Shown here: piece by piece, positions 34,056 through 45,345 of the stretch
Layout: each line of letters starts with the position of its first letter
Numbering within the stretch: position 1 is the stretch's first letter
DNA from: Ashinkailepas kermadecensis
Lineage: Eukaryota; Arthropoda; Thecostraca; Neolepadidae
Reading direction: 5' to 3'
Length of the DNA: 64,000 nt
Assembly: GCA_034440615.1 (NCBI GenBank)
Contig: JAOTOM010003956.1
Coordinates: 62,001-126,000, forward strand
Notes under the pieces: model-generated
What the model was told of the DNA's origin: nothing
Database searches by the model: none
What the model saw: only the letters and a program-made list of their open reading frames with translations
Program-made: the position numbers and the translations under genes

Positions 34056-34545
34056 GAACAAGCATTGAACACCAATGCATAAATGACAATGCAACAATGC
34101 AACAATGTCAGTACATACATAATCCAAGCCTTCAAATTCCACGCCGTCACGCCCATCGTTTTCGCTGTACTGTACCGTTTTATAAATGACGTTGAGAAGG
34201 TATGGAAGCTGGGAAGCTCTAATCATGCAGGCTGTAATAACAGAAAAGAAGTTTTTTGGAAGAAAATGCATTTAAAAACATCACTCATTCCATTTCATAT
34301 GGGGCATGGATGTTGTATTGTATGCTTATGAGGGGTAATTTGTCCCCTCAATGTTGGCTTTTCCCCATGGGCGTATGTTTCGGAAAATTATTGAGGGACC
34401 AGTGGAGTGCCTATATTTGCGTCAAGCAGGAGGGGGCAAACGGATTTGCAGGGAGAGGGGGGTGGGGGGGGGGGCACCTACGACCATTAAAAAGTCCTTG
34501 GATTTCGACCGCTATTTTGTCAAAGGGTACATTTCGACATAATAT
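34056..34545. other. Flank of foldback element; transposon-end relic
   Basis: 34325-34480 has GGGGTAATTTGTCCCCTCAATG and a long G-run (GGGGTGGGGGGGGGG), resembling the relics at 18590 and 52740. Confidence 0.5.
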
Positions 34546-37500
34546 AATTAGTAGGGTGACACTTAAACATTTTTTTGCTGAATTTTCAACCGGCCGCCCC
34601 TTCAATTGGTGAGGTTGGACATAAAAACAACGTGTGTAAAATAATTTTGAAAAATATTAATATTTAGAGGTAGCTCACTGAGGTCAAAGTTACCATTTTT
34701 TAACGCAAAAATTCATTTTCCCATTTATTCATTATAAATGTTCTGCATTCTAATTTGTACCGGGACGCCCCTTCATTTGGTTCGATTTGATATACAAACA
34801 ACGTGTGTAAAGTACTTTTGAAAAATATTAATATTTAGAGGTTGCGCACTGAGGTCAAAGTTGCCATTTTTACGCAAAAATTCATTTTTACATTTATTCA
34901 TTATAAATGTTCTGCATTCTAATTTGCACCGGGACGACCCCTCATTTGGTTCGATTTGACATGAAAACAACTTCTGTAAAATAATTTTGAAAACATTAAT
35001 ATTTAGAGGTTGCGCACTGAGGTCAAATTTGCCATTTTTTTTCGCAAAAATTCATTTTTCCATTTATTCATTATAAATGTTCTGCATTTGAAATGTGCCA
35101 TTTTTAGGTTTCGGAAAATTGTGAGGTTGGACACAAAAACCCCGTGTGTGTATTTTAATCAAAATATATAAATATTCAGGAGTAGCTCAAAGCACTTGAA
35201 GTTTTGCTATGGACGACCCATTACACAAACTGCTGATAACGTCCTCTGATGAGGCATTTCTCTTCCTACACAAACTCAGGAGATTTTTGGATTAAAATTG
35301 TTTATCTGCACTACTCAGAAGCGTAGCTAGCGTATGCATGTATTCATGGGGAGGGGGCAAGAGGGGGGAAATGTACTTCTTGGGGCAAAACTACGTCCCT
35401 CCCACACATGCCAACAATGCGTTGCCGGTATTGGGAGACAAGGGCGAAACCGGGTTATGTAAGCCCCTCCCTCAACCAGATATTGCATACATATTACATA
35501 CCCTGTCATACCCTGTCACACCCTAACATACCCTGTCTGCTGTTGCAGGCCGGTAGTCTTCTTGCCAAGTGACAACATGGCGGCTTCGACGAGGTCAAAG
35601 ACTGCAGTGTACCTCCTTGGAAAACTGGAGAATAGCATGATCGGCTCAAAGCTCCCATCCAATCGCCAGACGCTCGGATTTTTCCTCTACCTTCACCTGG
35701 ACAACAAGAGGACCACAACAGAGGCGGCCGCGGAGACGATCAAAGAGGTGGCCACATTATGGACTCGGGCGCACATTCCCATACAGAAGGAGGACAGGGC
35801 GCGGAAGAAGGTGTTGAAACTTTTCGAAGAGTGGAGGCACCTTAAGAAGAACAGTAAGAGGCGTTCGAAGACGTAGGCAGCAGCTGAAGAGGCGTTCCTG
35901 GAGAAACAGGGAGACCTATTCGATATCGCGCATGCCGACGCTCTCATCCTGATCAGGATAGAGGAGGATCGGGCATTCCTAACTGCTCAGCGCGAGACAG
36001 GACGCCGGGGACGCATGGCGGGAGCTGATGTCCGGCTCGCTGCGCAACAGAAGCGACAGCGGCATCGCGCTGTCGAAGAACAGCAGCGCCGCCAGCGACA
36101 TGAGCGCGAGTGCCACGAGGCCGGCCAAACCCTCGAAATTTGCCTCCAATGCGTCCGATACCGACAACGAGTCGCAGCCGCCGCCGTCGCCCATCCCGGC
36201 TTCCCTGCCCAAGCGGCGCGCAACCAAGAGCCTCATGAGCGCAGATCTGTCTGCTGCATTGGATCGGACCAAGATTTCCAGTCGTGCCGCTGTTCATGTT
36301 CAGCGTCCTCCTCAACGAGCAGCAGCCCCGAGACGACTACCGCGAGCTGCTCGCGCGGCCGCCTCTGTTGTGGTCCTCTTGTTGTCCAGGTGAAGGTAGA
36401 GGAAAAATCCGAGCGTCTGGCGATTGGATGGGAGCTTTGAGCCGATCATGCTATTCTCCAGTTTTCCAAGGAGGTACACTGCAGTCTTTGACCTCGTCGA
36501 AACCGCCATGTTGTCACTTGGCAAGAAGACTACCGGCCTGCAACAGCAGACAGGGTATGTTAGGGTGTGACAGGGTATGACAGGGTATGTAATATGTATG
36601 CAATATCTGGTTGAGGGAGGGGCTTACATAACCCGGTTTCGCCCTTGTCTCCCAATACCGACAACGCATTGTTGGCATGTGGAGAGGGACGTAGTTTTTC
36701 CCCAAGAAGTACATTTTCCCCCTCTTGCCCCCTCCCCATGAATACATGCATACGCTAGCTACGCTTCTGAGTAGTGCAGATAAACAATTTTAATCCAAAA
36801 ATCTCCTGAGTTTGTGTAGGAAGAGAAATGCCTCATCAGAGGACGTTATCAGCAGTTTGTGTAATGGGTCGTCCATAGCAAAACTTCAAGTGCTTTGAGC
36901 TACCCCTGAATATTTATATATTTTGATTAAAATACACACACGGGATTTTTGTGTCCAACCTCACAATTTTCCGAAACCTAAAATGGCACATTTCAAATGC
37001 AGAACATTTATAATGAATAAATGGAAAAATGAATTTTTGCGAAAAAATGGCAAAATTGACCTCAGTGCGCAACCTCTAAATATTAATGTTTTCAAAATTA
37101 TTTTACACACGTTGTTTTTATGTCAAATCGAACCAAATGAGGGGGCGTCCCGGTACAAATTAGAATGCAGAACATTTATAATGAATAAATGTAAAAATGA
37201 ATTTTTGCGTAAAAAATGGCAACTTTGACCTCAGTGCGCAACCTCTAAATATTAATATTTTTCAAAAGTACTTTACACACTTTTTTTTTATTTAAAAAAA
37301 AAAAAAAAAAAGGGGTCCGGTACAATTAGAATGCAGAACATTTATAATGAATAAATGTAAAATGAATTTTGCGTAAAAATGGCAACTTTGACCTCAGTGC
37401 GCAACCTCTAAATATTAATATTTTTTCAAAAGTACTTTACACACGTTGTTTGTATGTCAAATCGAACCAAATGAAGGGGCGTCCCGGTACAAATTAGAAT

Positions 37501-37703
37501 GCAGAACATTTATAATGAATAAATGGGAAAATGAATTTTTGCGTAAAAAATGGTAACTTTGACCTCAGTGAGCTACCTCTAAATATTAATATTTTTCAAA
37601 ATTATTTTACACACGTTGTTTTTATGTCCAACCTCACCAATTGAAGGGTCGGCCGGTTGAAAATTCAGCAAAAAAATGTTTAAGTGTCACCCTAATAATT
37701 AGT
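34546..37703. mobile_element. Foldback-like element, arms 1.19 and 1.35 kb, 621-bp centre
   Basis: 34546-35732 is repeated in reverse complement at 36354-37703. Each arm's outer half consists of tandem ~168-bp subunits marked by TTCTGCATT and GAGGTCAAAGTTGCC: three in the left arm (34740, 34909, 35078) and four in the right (36997, 37165, 37331, 37499). The inner halves contain a CAGAAGCGTAGCTAGCG terminus-like word, a G-rich stretch, and the first 57 codons of an open frame. The arms meet the centre exactly at a GCGGCCGC word. Arms differ by many substitutions, by unit number and by a T/A homopolymer tract at 37285-37311, so this is not an assembly hairpin. Foldback elements in other animals have this design; the superfamily is not known here. 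Confidence 0.8.
35562..36350 (+). pseudogene. Fragment of an uncharacterised transposon-associated protein
   Basis: The frame starts MPSDNMAASTRSKTAVYLLG at 35562. It continues through a helical, charged region with ATLWTRAHIPIQKEDRA (about 35750), stops at a TAG (35874-35876), and resumes in frame with AAAEEAFLEKQGDLFDIAHA and IRIEEDRAFLTAQR. It then shifts frame near 36110 and runs through KRRATKSLMSADLSAALDRT to about 36290. From memory, proteins with this LW.RA.IP...LFDIAHADAL...R pattern are common, unnamed and repeat-associated in arthropod and cnidarian genomes; I do not recognise a catalytic domain. The first 57 codons lie in the left arm of the foldback structure and are therefore also present inverted at 36354-36524. 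The C-terminal part is lost. Confidence 0.55.
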
Positions 37704-37878
37704 CATCAACTAAATTGTCCTGTGGAGGGGCCTAATCTACCACTATGGTTTCTGATTGGTCGGATTTCAACCCTAACTCCACCACTCAGTTATAAGGTTT
37801 TCTTTTGGTATCCCTTGATAAGTTACCTCACACTGCTGAAATTACACGTATACCACAAACCCGGATCGGTATCCCAAA
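37704..37878. other. Spacer between two inverted-repeat elements
   Basis: No recognised feature. Confidence 0.5.
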
Positions 37879-39850
37879 AAATCAAGCTGGAGCCCTCCAA
37901 AAAAGGAGAGATTCCAACAAATAAATGTCCGGGTCAGCAAAAATGGCTCTGTTGCACCGAATATTTTTTTCCAGATGCCTTCTAAAATTGCGTATGACAC
38001 CGAAAAGCATACCGGATCTCGAAAAATCGAGGTGGGAAACAAAAACATGGCGTCAGAGGTTCGAAAATCAGGCCGGGATCCGGACTTTAAAAAAAACCCA
38101 GAAAAGATCCACACAAATCGCGTTGAGCCCAGAAAGCTGGCATTGGGTCTCCGGAACCACGCGCCTGGGCGCGATAAGTCGCGCTGGGACCCAGACAAAA
38201 TCGCACCGAAGCCCCAAAATCATACTGGGGCCCCACAAATGTGCGTCAGAAGCCCCAAATATACACAGCGGGACCCTAAGAGTACAACGGTGCCAGAAAG
38301 TACAACTATCCCTCCAAAGCGCACAGAGTCTGCCAAAAAGCGATAGGGCCTTAAAACATGCGTTGCAGCCCTAAATAAACATACCGGGAGCTCTAAGAAA
38401 AATACACTGCAAGCTCGCAAGGCGCACAGCGGCCATGAGAACGCACAAGGGCCTGGAAAAGAGGCTGGGGCCACAAAAGGCAACATGGTTCCAAAACGTA
38501 CAAAACGACCGGGAGCTAGATAAACACATCGGGATCTTCGAAAACGCCCAGACACGTAAAAAATACTCGGTGCACAAAAAAAACACAACAAGGCCCTAAA
38601 ACGAGCAGGGTTTAGAAGATGTATTAGGCCCATAACTTCAAAGTAAAATGTATTACCCACCACTTTAAAATACAAAATTTTACAATTTCAGGCATTCCAG
38701 TTCATAACACCCGGTCGCCACGACGGCAACGTCAGTGCACACCCATTTTTCGTATTCGGTGCATTCGCCACACTTCGTGCGATGCTATGGTTTCTGCTAG
38801 GCCTTCTGCGTTTTGCTAATTGCTGCCACATGATAGACTTGCGCCATATTTGGCGTGATGGAATGATTCGCATGGGCGTTCGCTTCGAAAAGTCGATTGA
38901 TTAAATTCGATCATTAGTTTCCTACTTCCCACATTTTCTGGTAGTTATGAAATGCGGTTTCCGCTGAGCTTTGATGCACTTCATATCTTTGCTGCTATCC
39001 TCCCAGATTGGATACCGAACCGAGGCCAAGCCTTGGTGTTCTTTTTGGACTCGTTGCGTCTTTCTTGGTCTATGATTGTGTATTATGGCTCCAATCCATT
39101 TTTGTTAGGGGCCTAAAGCATTTTCGAACCCCCTGCTCGTTTTAGGGTTTGTTGAATTTTTGTGCACCGAGTAATTTTTTTGACGTGTCGGCGTTTTCGA
39201 AGATCCCGATGTGTTTATTTAGCGCCGGTCTTTTTGTTTGCTTTGGAACCATGTTGCCTTTTGCGGCCCCAGCCACCTTTTCAGGCTATTGTGCGTTATC
39301 ATGACCCCTGTGTGCCTTGAGAGCTTTCGGTGTATTTTTTAGACCTCCCGGTATGTATATCTATGGCTGCAACGCATGTGTTAAGGCCCTGTCGCTTTTT
39401 GTGAGACTGTGCGCTTTGGAGGGTCAGTTGTATTTTCGGCCCCCGTTGTGCTCTTAGGGTCCCGATGTGTTTATTTTGGGCTTCTGACGCACACTTGTGG
39501 GGCCCAAGTACAATTTTGGGGCTTCGGTACGATGTTTCTAGGTCCCAGAGTGGCTTATCGCACCCAGGCGCGTGGTTCCGGAGACCCAACCCCAGTTTTC
39601 TGGGCTCAATATGATTTTGTGAAACTTTTCTGATATTTTTTTTAAGTCCGAATCCCGGCCTGATTTCTCGAGCCCTTGGCGCCATGTTTTTGTATCCCAC
39701 CTCGATTGTTCGAGATCCGGTTTGTTTTTCGGTGCCGTATGCAATTTGTGAAGGCATCTGATAATATGTTCGGTGCTCCAGAGCCATTTTTTTACCTGGG
39801 CATTTAGTTGTTGGAATCCATCCTTATTTTGGAGGGCTCCAGCTTGATTT
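37879..39850. repeat. Second large inverted repeat, arms ~750 bp, 475-bp spacer
   Basis: 37879-38632 is matched in reverse complement by 39108-39850 with many small differences. The outer edges share AAATCAAGCTGGAGCCCTCC and the inner edges share AGGCCC with ACGAGCAGGG. Both arms are themselves built from a weak ~25-30 bp periodicity. The spacer 38633-39107 is unique and holds a short minus-strand Cys-rich frame (38690-38780) of unknown origin. Confidence 0.85.
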
Positions 39851-42418
39851 GTGTTTGTGTTTGTGGTCACACTGTGCTTACGTGTGGCCCTAGAGGGCAA
39901 TTTTTTAGAGCCTCGACGGGACTACCGATGGGAATTGTGGGTCCCAAGCGCGATATTTGGGGAGCCCGGTTCGAGTTTGTGCGATGCGTTGTATTTAGCT
40001 GTGGCCCCAACGCGATTTTGGCGGTTCCTGTCGCAATTTTTCGGGCCTCGGAGCGAGTTTTCCGGGGCTCGCCGTATTTATTTGGAGACCCATACGCGAA
40101 TTCTGGTGGACCGACGCGAATTTTGGTGGCACCAGCGCGATTTTTGAGGCCCCGACATGATTCTTGGGAGCTTATCACTCTCAGGATGGAGGGGGCATTT
40201 GCCCCTTTGATATAGCACTGCGGCCACTGAAGGAGTTTTTTTTTTGTCCCAGAGTGACATTCCGGTTAAAATTGATTTTGAGGGCAGCTGCAACTTTTGG
40301 GGCCCCGGCGCGACCTTCTGGGCCTCCAGTGTGATTTTCAAGGGCTGCGACGGGACTTTTTGGGTCCAATGTGATCTTTTGGGCCCCGACGTTATTTTCT
40401 TGCATCCCTAGCGCGAGCTATAGCGGCCTCGACACTTTTTGGGGGTCCAATGCGTTTTGGAGGCTTTTGGCGTCATTGTTGGGCCCCCAGAGTGATCATC
40501 CATGTCCGGATTGTTCTTCGTTGCTCCGGCTTCATTTGTTTTGGTCCCAATGAGACTGTTGGGGCACGGTACGACCTGTTGTGCCCCTGGCATGATTTTC
40601 GTGGTCCGGGCGTGAATTTTTGGTACCCCAGGCTCAGCGTAATTTGCGGGGGCCCCGGCCGGATCTTTTGGGACCCATATCGTGATTTTAAAATACCCAG
40701 ACTCGACTCTTACTACTTCTTAGGGGGTTCTTCTTGCAAATTTTAGGCCTCCTGTCGCGTCGTCTCATTTCCTAGAGCCTTTTTACCGGTTTTCGATGTC
40801 TCCTTGTGTGTCCTACCCTCCTCTCCCGTCTTGGAGGGCCTCCTCTTGCATTATGGGGCCCCTTTAACATGGCATGGGGCTTCCTCTCATCTTCGAGGGG
40901 CATTCTCTGCCAAATTAGGGGCCTCTTGCCACGCCTCGTGTGCCTCCTCCTTTATCCTGGCAAAGCCTTACCCGTCTTGAGGGATCTTCAATTTTGGAAA
41001 CCTCACCTCCTTCCATACCTGCTATCACTCCCATCCTAAGGGCCTCCTCATTTGGTCCTGGAGACCTACTCCTTCTCGAGTCCGGCAAGTTCCTCATTTC
41101 TCTTCTAGAGGCCTTCTTTTTCAAATTAGGGGCCTCCTCTCACGTCTTGGGGACCTCCTGCTCTGCGTTCTCCTGCTCTGCGCTCTGGATTCGATCTTTA
41201 CCCATCTTAGGGGTGGTCTCTTATCTTCTGGTGGACTCCTCTTCTCTCCCAGGCGCCTCCTCTGCCAAATTACTGGCAACCTTTCCTATCTTAGTGGCCT
41301 TGTTATTTCCCGGGGACCTTCTTATCCGTCTTCGAGCCTTCTTTTTCGCTTGGGAGCCATCTCTCGTATCCAATGGCCTTTCTCTCCTATTTTAGGGGCC
41401 TCCTCGTTCATTATGGGGTCTCATTTCCAATCTTGTGCCGTTCTCTTCCGAATTAGGTGCCTCCTGCCACGTCTCTGGATCATCATTTTCTATCTCGGTG
41501 GAACCTCACCCGTTTGGTGCCTGCTTTTGCGTCTCCGAAACCTCATCTCATATCCAATGGCTTCCTTTTCCGTCTTAGGGCCTCATCTCATATTCTGGGG
41601 CCTCCTTTCCGGTGTTGGAGCCTCTTTTGCAATCCTGGTTGCCTCCGTGCCACTTTTGACACTCTCTTGATTTCTGGGGACTCCTACCCTCTCCTAGGTG
41701 ACTCCTTTTTCAAATTAGGGGCCTCCTCTCACGTCATGGGGGCCTCCTTATCTGTGTCTGGAGCCTCATTATCCTCTTAGCAGGGCGCTTTTGCGTCCTA
41801 GTCCTAGATTTTCTCTTCCAGGTTCCTCGTCTTCCAAAATATGGGCCTCATCTGGTTGGTCTCGGTGGCCTTCTCTCATTCCTGCGGAGACCTTCTTACC
41901 CGTCTTGGGGCCCCTATGACGTCCGGAGAAGTCTCCCCTATCAGGTCTTAATTTTATATTGCAGGGGCATCCTCTTCCGTCTTGGGGGCCTCGTTTTCCA
42001 ACTTAAGAATATCCTGCCGCCCATCGGAAGCCTTTTCGTCTAACCTGGGTGGCTTCTTGCCCGTCTCGGTGGCATCCTTTCCGTCCTGAGCAGGGTGCTT
42101 TTGCGTCCTAGTCCTAGATTTTCTCTTCCAGGTTCCTCCTCTTCCAAAATATGGGCCTCATCTGGCTGGTCTCGGTGGCCTTCTCTCATTCCTGCGGAGA
42201 CCTTCTTATCCGTCCTGGGGCCCCTATTGCGTCCGGAGAAGTCTCCCCTATCAGGTCTTAATTTTATATTGCAGGGGCATCCTGTTCCGTCTTGGGGGCC
42301 TCGTTTTCCAACTTAAGAATATCCAACTTAAGAATATCCTGCCACCCATCGGAAGCCTTTTCGTCTAACCTGGGTGGCTTCTTGCCCGTCTCGGTGGCAT
42401 CCTTTCCGTCCTGAGGGC
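39851..42418 (+). repeat. Diverged ~25-30 bp satellite
   Basis: Irregular units share the skeleton G-run, GGCCCC or GGCCTC, a pyrimidine-rich word, then CG. Early units resemble GGGGCCCCGACGCGATTTTTG; from about 40800 they shift to GGGGCCTCCTCTT-CGTCTTG. A ~310-bp block beginning GCAGGGCGCTTTTGCGTCC at 41780 is duplicated at 42089, with a small internal duplication of AACTTAAGAATATCC near 42312. No gene was recognised. Confidence 0.75.
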
Positions 42419-44360
42419 CTCCTTTTCGTGCTTGGGTCTCCTTCTCGTCCTGGGGCCTCCTTTTCGTCCTGGAGGGCTACCTTCCTATCTCTGTTCTACG
42501 TCTTAGGGGCCTCCTTTTCGTCCTTGGCTGCATCCTTTTCGTTCTAGGTGCCTCCTTTTCGTCCTGGGGCCTACTTTTAGTCCTGGGGGCCTCCTCCCAA
42601 TCTCTGTTCTACGTATTGGGGGCTTCCTTTGCGTTCTGGGGCATCCTTTTCGTCCTGGGGAGCATCCTTTTCGTCCTGGGGGCCTCCTTTTCGTCCTGGG
42701 GGCCACCTCACAATCTCTGTTCTACGTCTTAGGGGCCTCCTTTTCGCTGGGGCCCTTGGGGGGGCCTCCTTTTCGTCCTGGGGACCTCATCCCAATCTCT
42801 GTTCTACGTCTTGGGGGATTCCTTTGCGTTCTGGGGCATCCTTTTCGTCCTGGGGTTGGTTGGTTGATTGTTGGAGTGTAGGGGCGCATGGACTGCGTCT
42901 TTCGTCCTGGGGGCCTCCTTTTCGTCCTGGGAGCCTCCTTTTCGTCCTGGGGGCCTCTTTTTCGTCCTGGGGGCCTCCTTTTCGTCCTGGAGGCCTCCTC
43001 CCACTCTCTGTTCTACGTCTTGGTGCCTTCCTTTTCGTCCTGGGGCCTCCTTTTCGTCCCGGGGAGGCCTCCTTTTCGTCCTGGGGGCCTCCTCCCAATC
43101 TCTGTTCTACGTCTTGGGGCCTCCTTTTCGTTCTTGGGTGCATCCTTTTCGTCCTGGGGTCTCCTTTTCGTCCTGGGGGCATCCTCCCAATCTGTGTTCT
43201 ACGTCTTGGTGCCTCCCTTTCGTCCTGGGGCCTCCTTTTCGTCCCGGGGGCCTCCTTTTCGTCCTGGGGGGCCTCCTCCCAATCTCTGTTCTACGTCTTG
43301 GGGCCTCCTTTTCGTCCTTGGGTGCATCCTTTTCGTTCTAGGTGCCTCCTTTTCGTCCTGGGGCCTCCTTTTAGTCCTGGGGGCCCCCTCCCAATCTCTG
43401 TTCTACGTATTGGGGGCTTCCTTTGCGTTCTGGGGCATCCTTTTCGTCCTGGGGGCATCCTTTTCGTCCTGGGGGCCTCCTTTTCGTCCTGGGGGCCACC
43501 TCACAATCTCTGTTCTACGTCTTAGGGGCCTTCCTGGTGGCTCTTTTCCCTTTTCGTCCTGGGGACCTCATCCCAATCTCTGTTCTACGTCTTGGGGGAT
43601 TCCTTTGCGTTCTGGGGCATCCTTTTCGTCCTGGGGGCCTCCTTTTCGTCGTGGGAGGCCACCTCACAATCTCTGTTCTACGTCTTAGGGGCCTGCTTTT
43701 CGCCCTGGGGGCCTCATTTTCGTCCTGGGGACCTCATCCAAATCTCTGTTCTACGTCTTGGGGGCATCCTTTTCGTCCTTTGGTGCATCCTTTTCGTCCT
43801 GGGGTTGGCTGGTTGATTGTTGGAGTGTAGGGGCGCATGGACTGCATCTTTCGTCCTGGGGGCCTCCTTTTCGTCCTGGGAGCCTCCTTTTCGTCCTGGG
43901 GGCCTCCTTTTCGTCCTGGGGGCCTTTCCCGGGGGCCTCTTCTGGGGCCTCCTCCCAATCTCTGTTCTACGTCTTGGGGCCTCCTTTTCGTCCTTGTGGT
44001 GCATCCTTTTCGTCCTGGGGTCTCCTTTTCGTCCTGGGGGCCTCCTCCCAATCTCTGTTCTACGTCTTGGTGCCTCCCTTTCGTCCTGGGGCCTCCTTTT
44101 CGTCCCGGGGGCCTCCTTTTCGTCCTGGGGGGCCTCCTCCCAATCTCTGTTCTACGTCTTGGGGCCTCCTTTTCGTCCTTGGGTGCATCCTTTTCGTCAT
44201 GTGGTCTCCTTTTCGTCCTGGGGGCCCTCCCATCTCTGTTCTCGTCTTTGGGCCTCCTTTTCGTCCTGGGGGCCTCTTTTCATCCCGGGATCTCTGTTCT
44301 ACGTCTTGGGGCCTCCTTTTCGTCCTGGGGGCCTCCTCCCAATCTCTGTTCTACGCTCTT
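42419..44360 (+). repeat. 21-bp satellite with CCCAATCTCTGTTC insert blocks and ~950-bp higher order
   Basis: The basic unit is GGGGCCTCCTTTTCGTCCTG, about 21 bp. After every three to five units comes a block reading CCCAATCTCTGTTCTACGTC. A longer marker beginning GTTGG(T/C)TGGTTGATTGTTGG occurs at 42855 and again at 43804, giving a higher-order period of about 949 bp. Long frames on both strands (Phe/Ser/Trp/Gly or Lys/Arg/Pro/Gly rich) are artefacts of the 21-bp period. Confidence 0.95.
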
Positions 44361-44569
44361 ATAGAGACCTGATTATATTTCCTGGTGGCCTCGTCAGTCT
44401 TGAGGCCTCATTGACAGCATGATATTCTGTCCCGTCGGCCTCCTTGCTCACCTTTTTTGCTGTGCATTTGCGAATAGGGGCCTCCTCAAATTTCAGGGGG
44501 GCGGCGCCCCCCAGTTTCACGGCAGGGGGGGGCGACTGCCCCCCTGCCCCCCCGGTGGCGACGCCCTTG
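44361..44569 (-). repeat. G/C-rich right terminus of the composite element
   Basis: The last 100 bp hold a near-palindrome (GGCGACTGCCCCCCTGCC against runs of G) and end ...GGTGGCGACGCCCTTG. This is the inverted counterpart of the left terminus at 27922. Confidence 0.65.
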
Positions 44570-44875
44570 ACTGGAACACATGCATAGACTCATTGTAGCT
44601 GTTGGTACTAGAACACGCACACACACCCATTGTAGCTACTGGTACTGGAACACGCATACACACCCACTGTAGCTACTGGTACTGGAACACATGCATAAAC
44701 TCATTGTAGCTGCTGGTACTGGAACACGCGCACACGGCCATTGTAGCTACTGGTACTGGAACACGCACACACGCCCATCGTAGTTACTGGTACTAGAACA
44801 CGCACACACACCCATCGTAGTTACTGGTACTGGAACAGTCAGACACGGGCACACGCCCATCGTAGCTATTGGTAC
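44570..44875 (+). repeat. ~37-bp tandem array, about 8 copies (right part of split array)
   Basis: The unit reads CTGGAACACGCACACACACC followed by CATTGTAGCTACTGGTA, with local changes. It continues the array of 27826-27921. Confidence 0.93.
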
Positions 44876-45059
44876 CAGAGCAGCGTATACGCTCATTGAA
44901 GGCTACATGCAGTGGAGTGTTGCTTGCCTCATTTATGACGACCGCCGGCCGAACTGAAGGCCATGTCAGAACGCGCCTTGAAGGACTTCCTGCGGTGACT
45001 TGGTAAAAAGGTGGTGACATACACGGTAGGTGTTTATGCTGACTTCCAGCGGACCAGAT

Positions 45060-45345
45060 CGGAGTCAGTGTCCGAATGGTCCGAGTGGTTGAGGTGGTCG
45101 GGGTCCAGGTGGTTCGGGTGGTCTGAATGGTCTAGGTGGCCCAGGTGGTCCGCGTGATCCGGGTGGTCAGGGTGGTCGGGGTGGTCAGGGTGGTCCGGGT
45201 GGTTTGGATGGTCCAGATGGTCCGGGTGTTCCTGGTGGTACGGATGATCCAGGTGGTCCGGGTGGACCAGGTGGTCCGGGTGGTCCGGGTGGTCCGGATA
45301 ATCCGCATGGTCCGGATTGTCCGGATGGTCCGTATAGTCCATCCA
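45060..45345 (+). repeat. 9-bp GGTGGTCCG-type minisatellite
   Basis: About 30 degenerate units of GGTGGTCCG, with A and T variants. On the minus strand one frame reads GPP repeats and another DHP repeats, both consequences of the 9-bp period. Confidence 0.93.

Larger units (their letters stand above)
27922..44569. mobile_element. 16.6 kb composite insertion with hAT-like ends and 8-bp target duplication
   Basis: The left end reads CAGTGGCGTCGCCAC. The right end, read inward on the minus strand from 44569, is CAAGGGCGTCGCCAC, matching 13 of 15 bases, and both are followed by G-runs. Directly outside lies the identical octamer ACTGGAAC (27914-27921 and 44570-44577), the target length typical of hAT elements. 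The flanking sequence on both sides is the same ~37-bp tandem array, so removing the segment would restore one continuous array. The interior is a patchwork of other elements and satellites, so this is either one nested, expanded element or a region trapped between two ends. No hAT transposase was recognised inside. ACTGGAAC also occurs in the array unit, so the target call needs the array-continuity argument as well. Confidence 0.6.

Noticed and set aside
35248..35275. Hammerhead ribozyme at CTCTGATGAGGC
   Set aside because: The GAAA box is absent downstream and no stem II forms. The mirrored copy in the other arm also lacks it.
34546..37703. Assembly palindrome from an unresolved sequencing hairpin
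   Set aside because: Arms differ in subunit number, substitutions and a homopolymer tract, which a read artefact would not produce.
38690..38780. Minus-strand Cys-rich peptide resembling a transposase zinc tail
   Set aside because: Short, with stops just upstream and no neighbouring transposase block. Noted only as unexplained.
42503..44422. Large Ser/Trp/Gly and Lys/Arg/Pro frames resembling low-complexity proteins
   Set aside because: The 21-bp satellite keeps frames open on both strands; no non-repeat domain.
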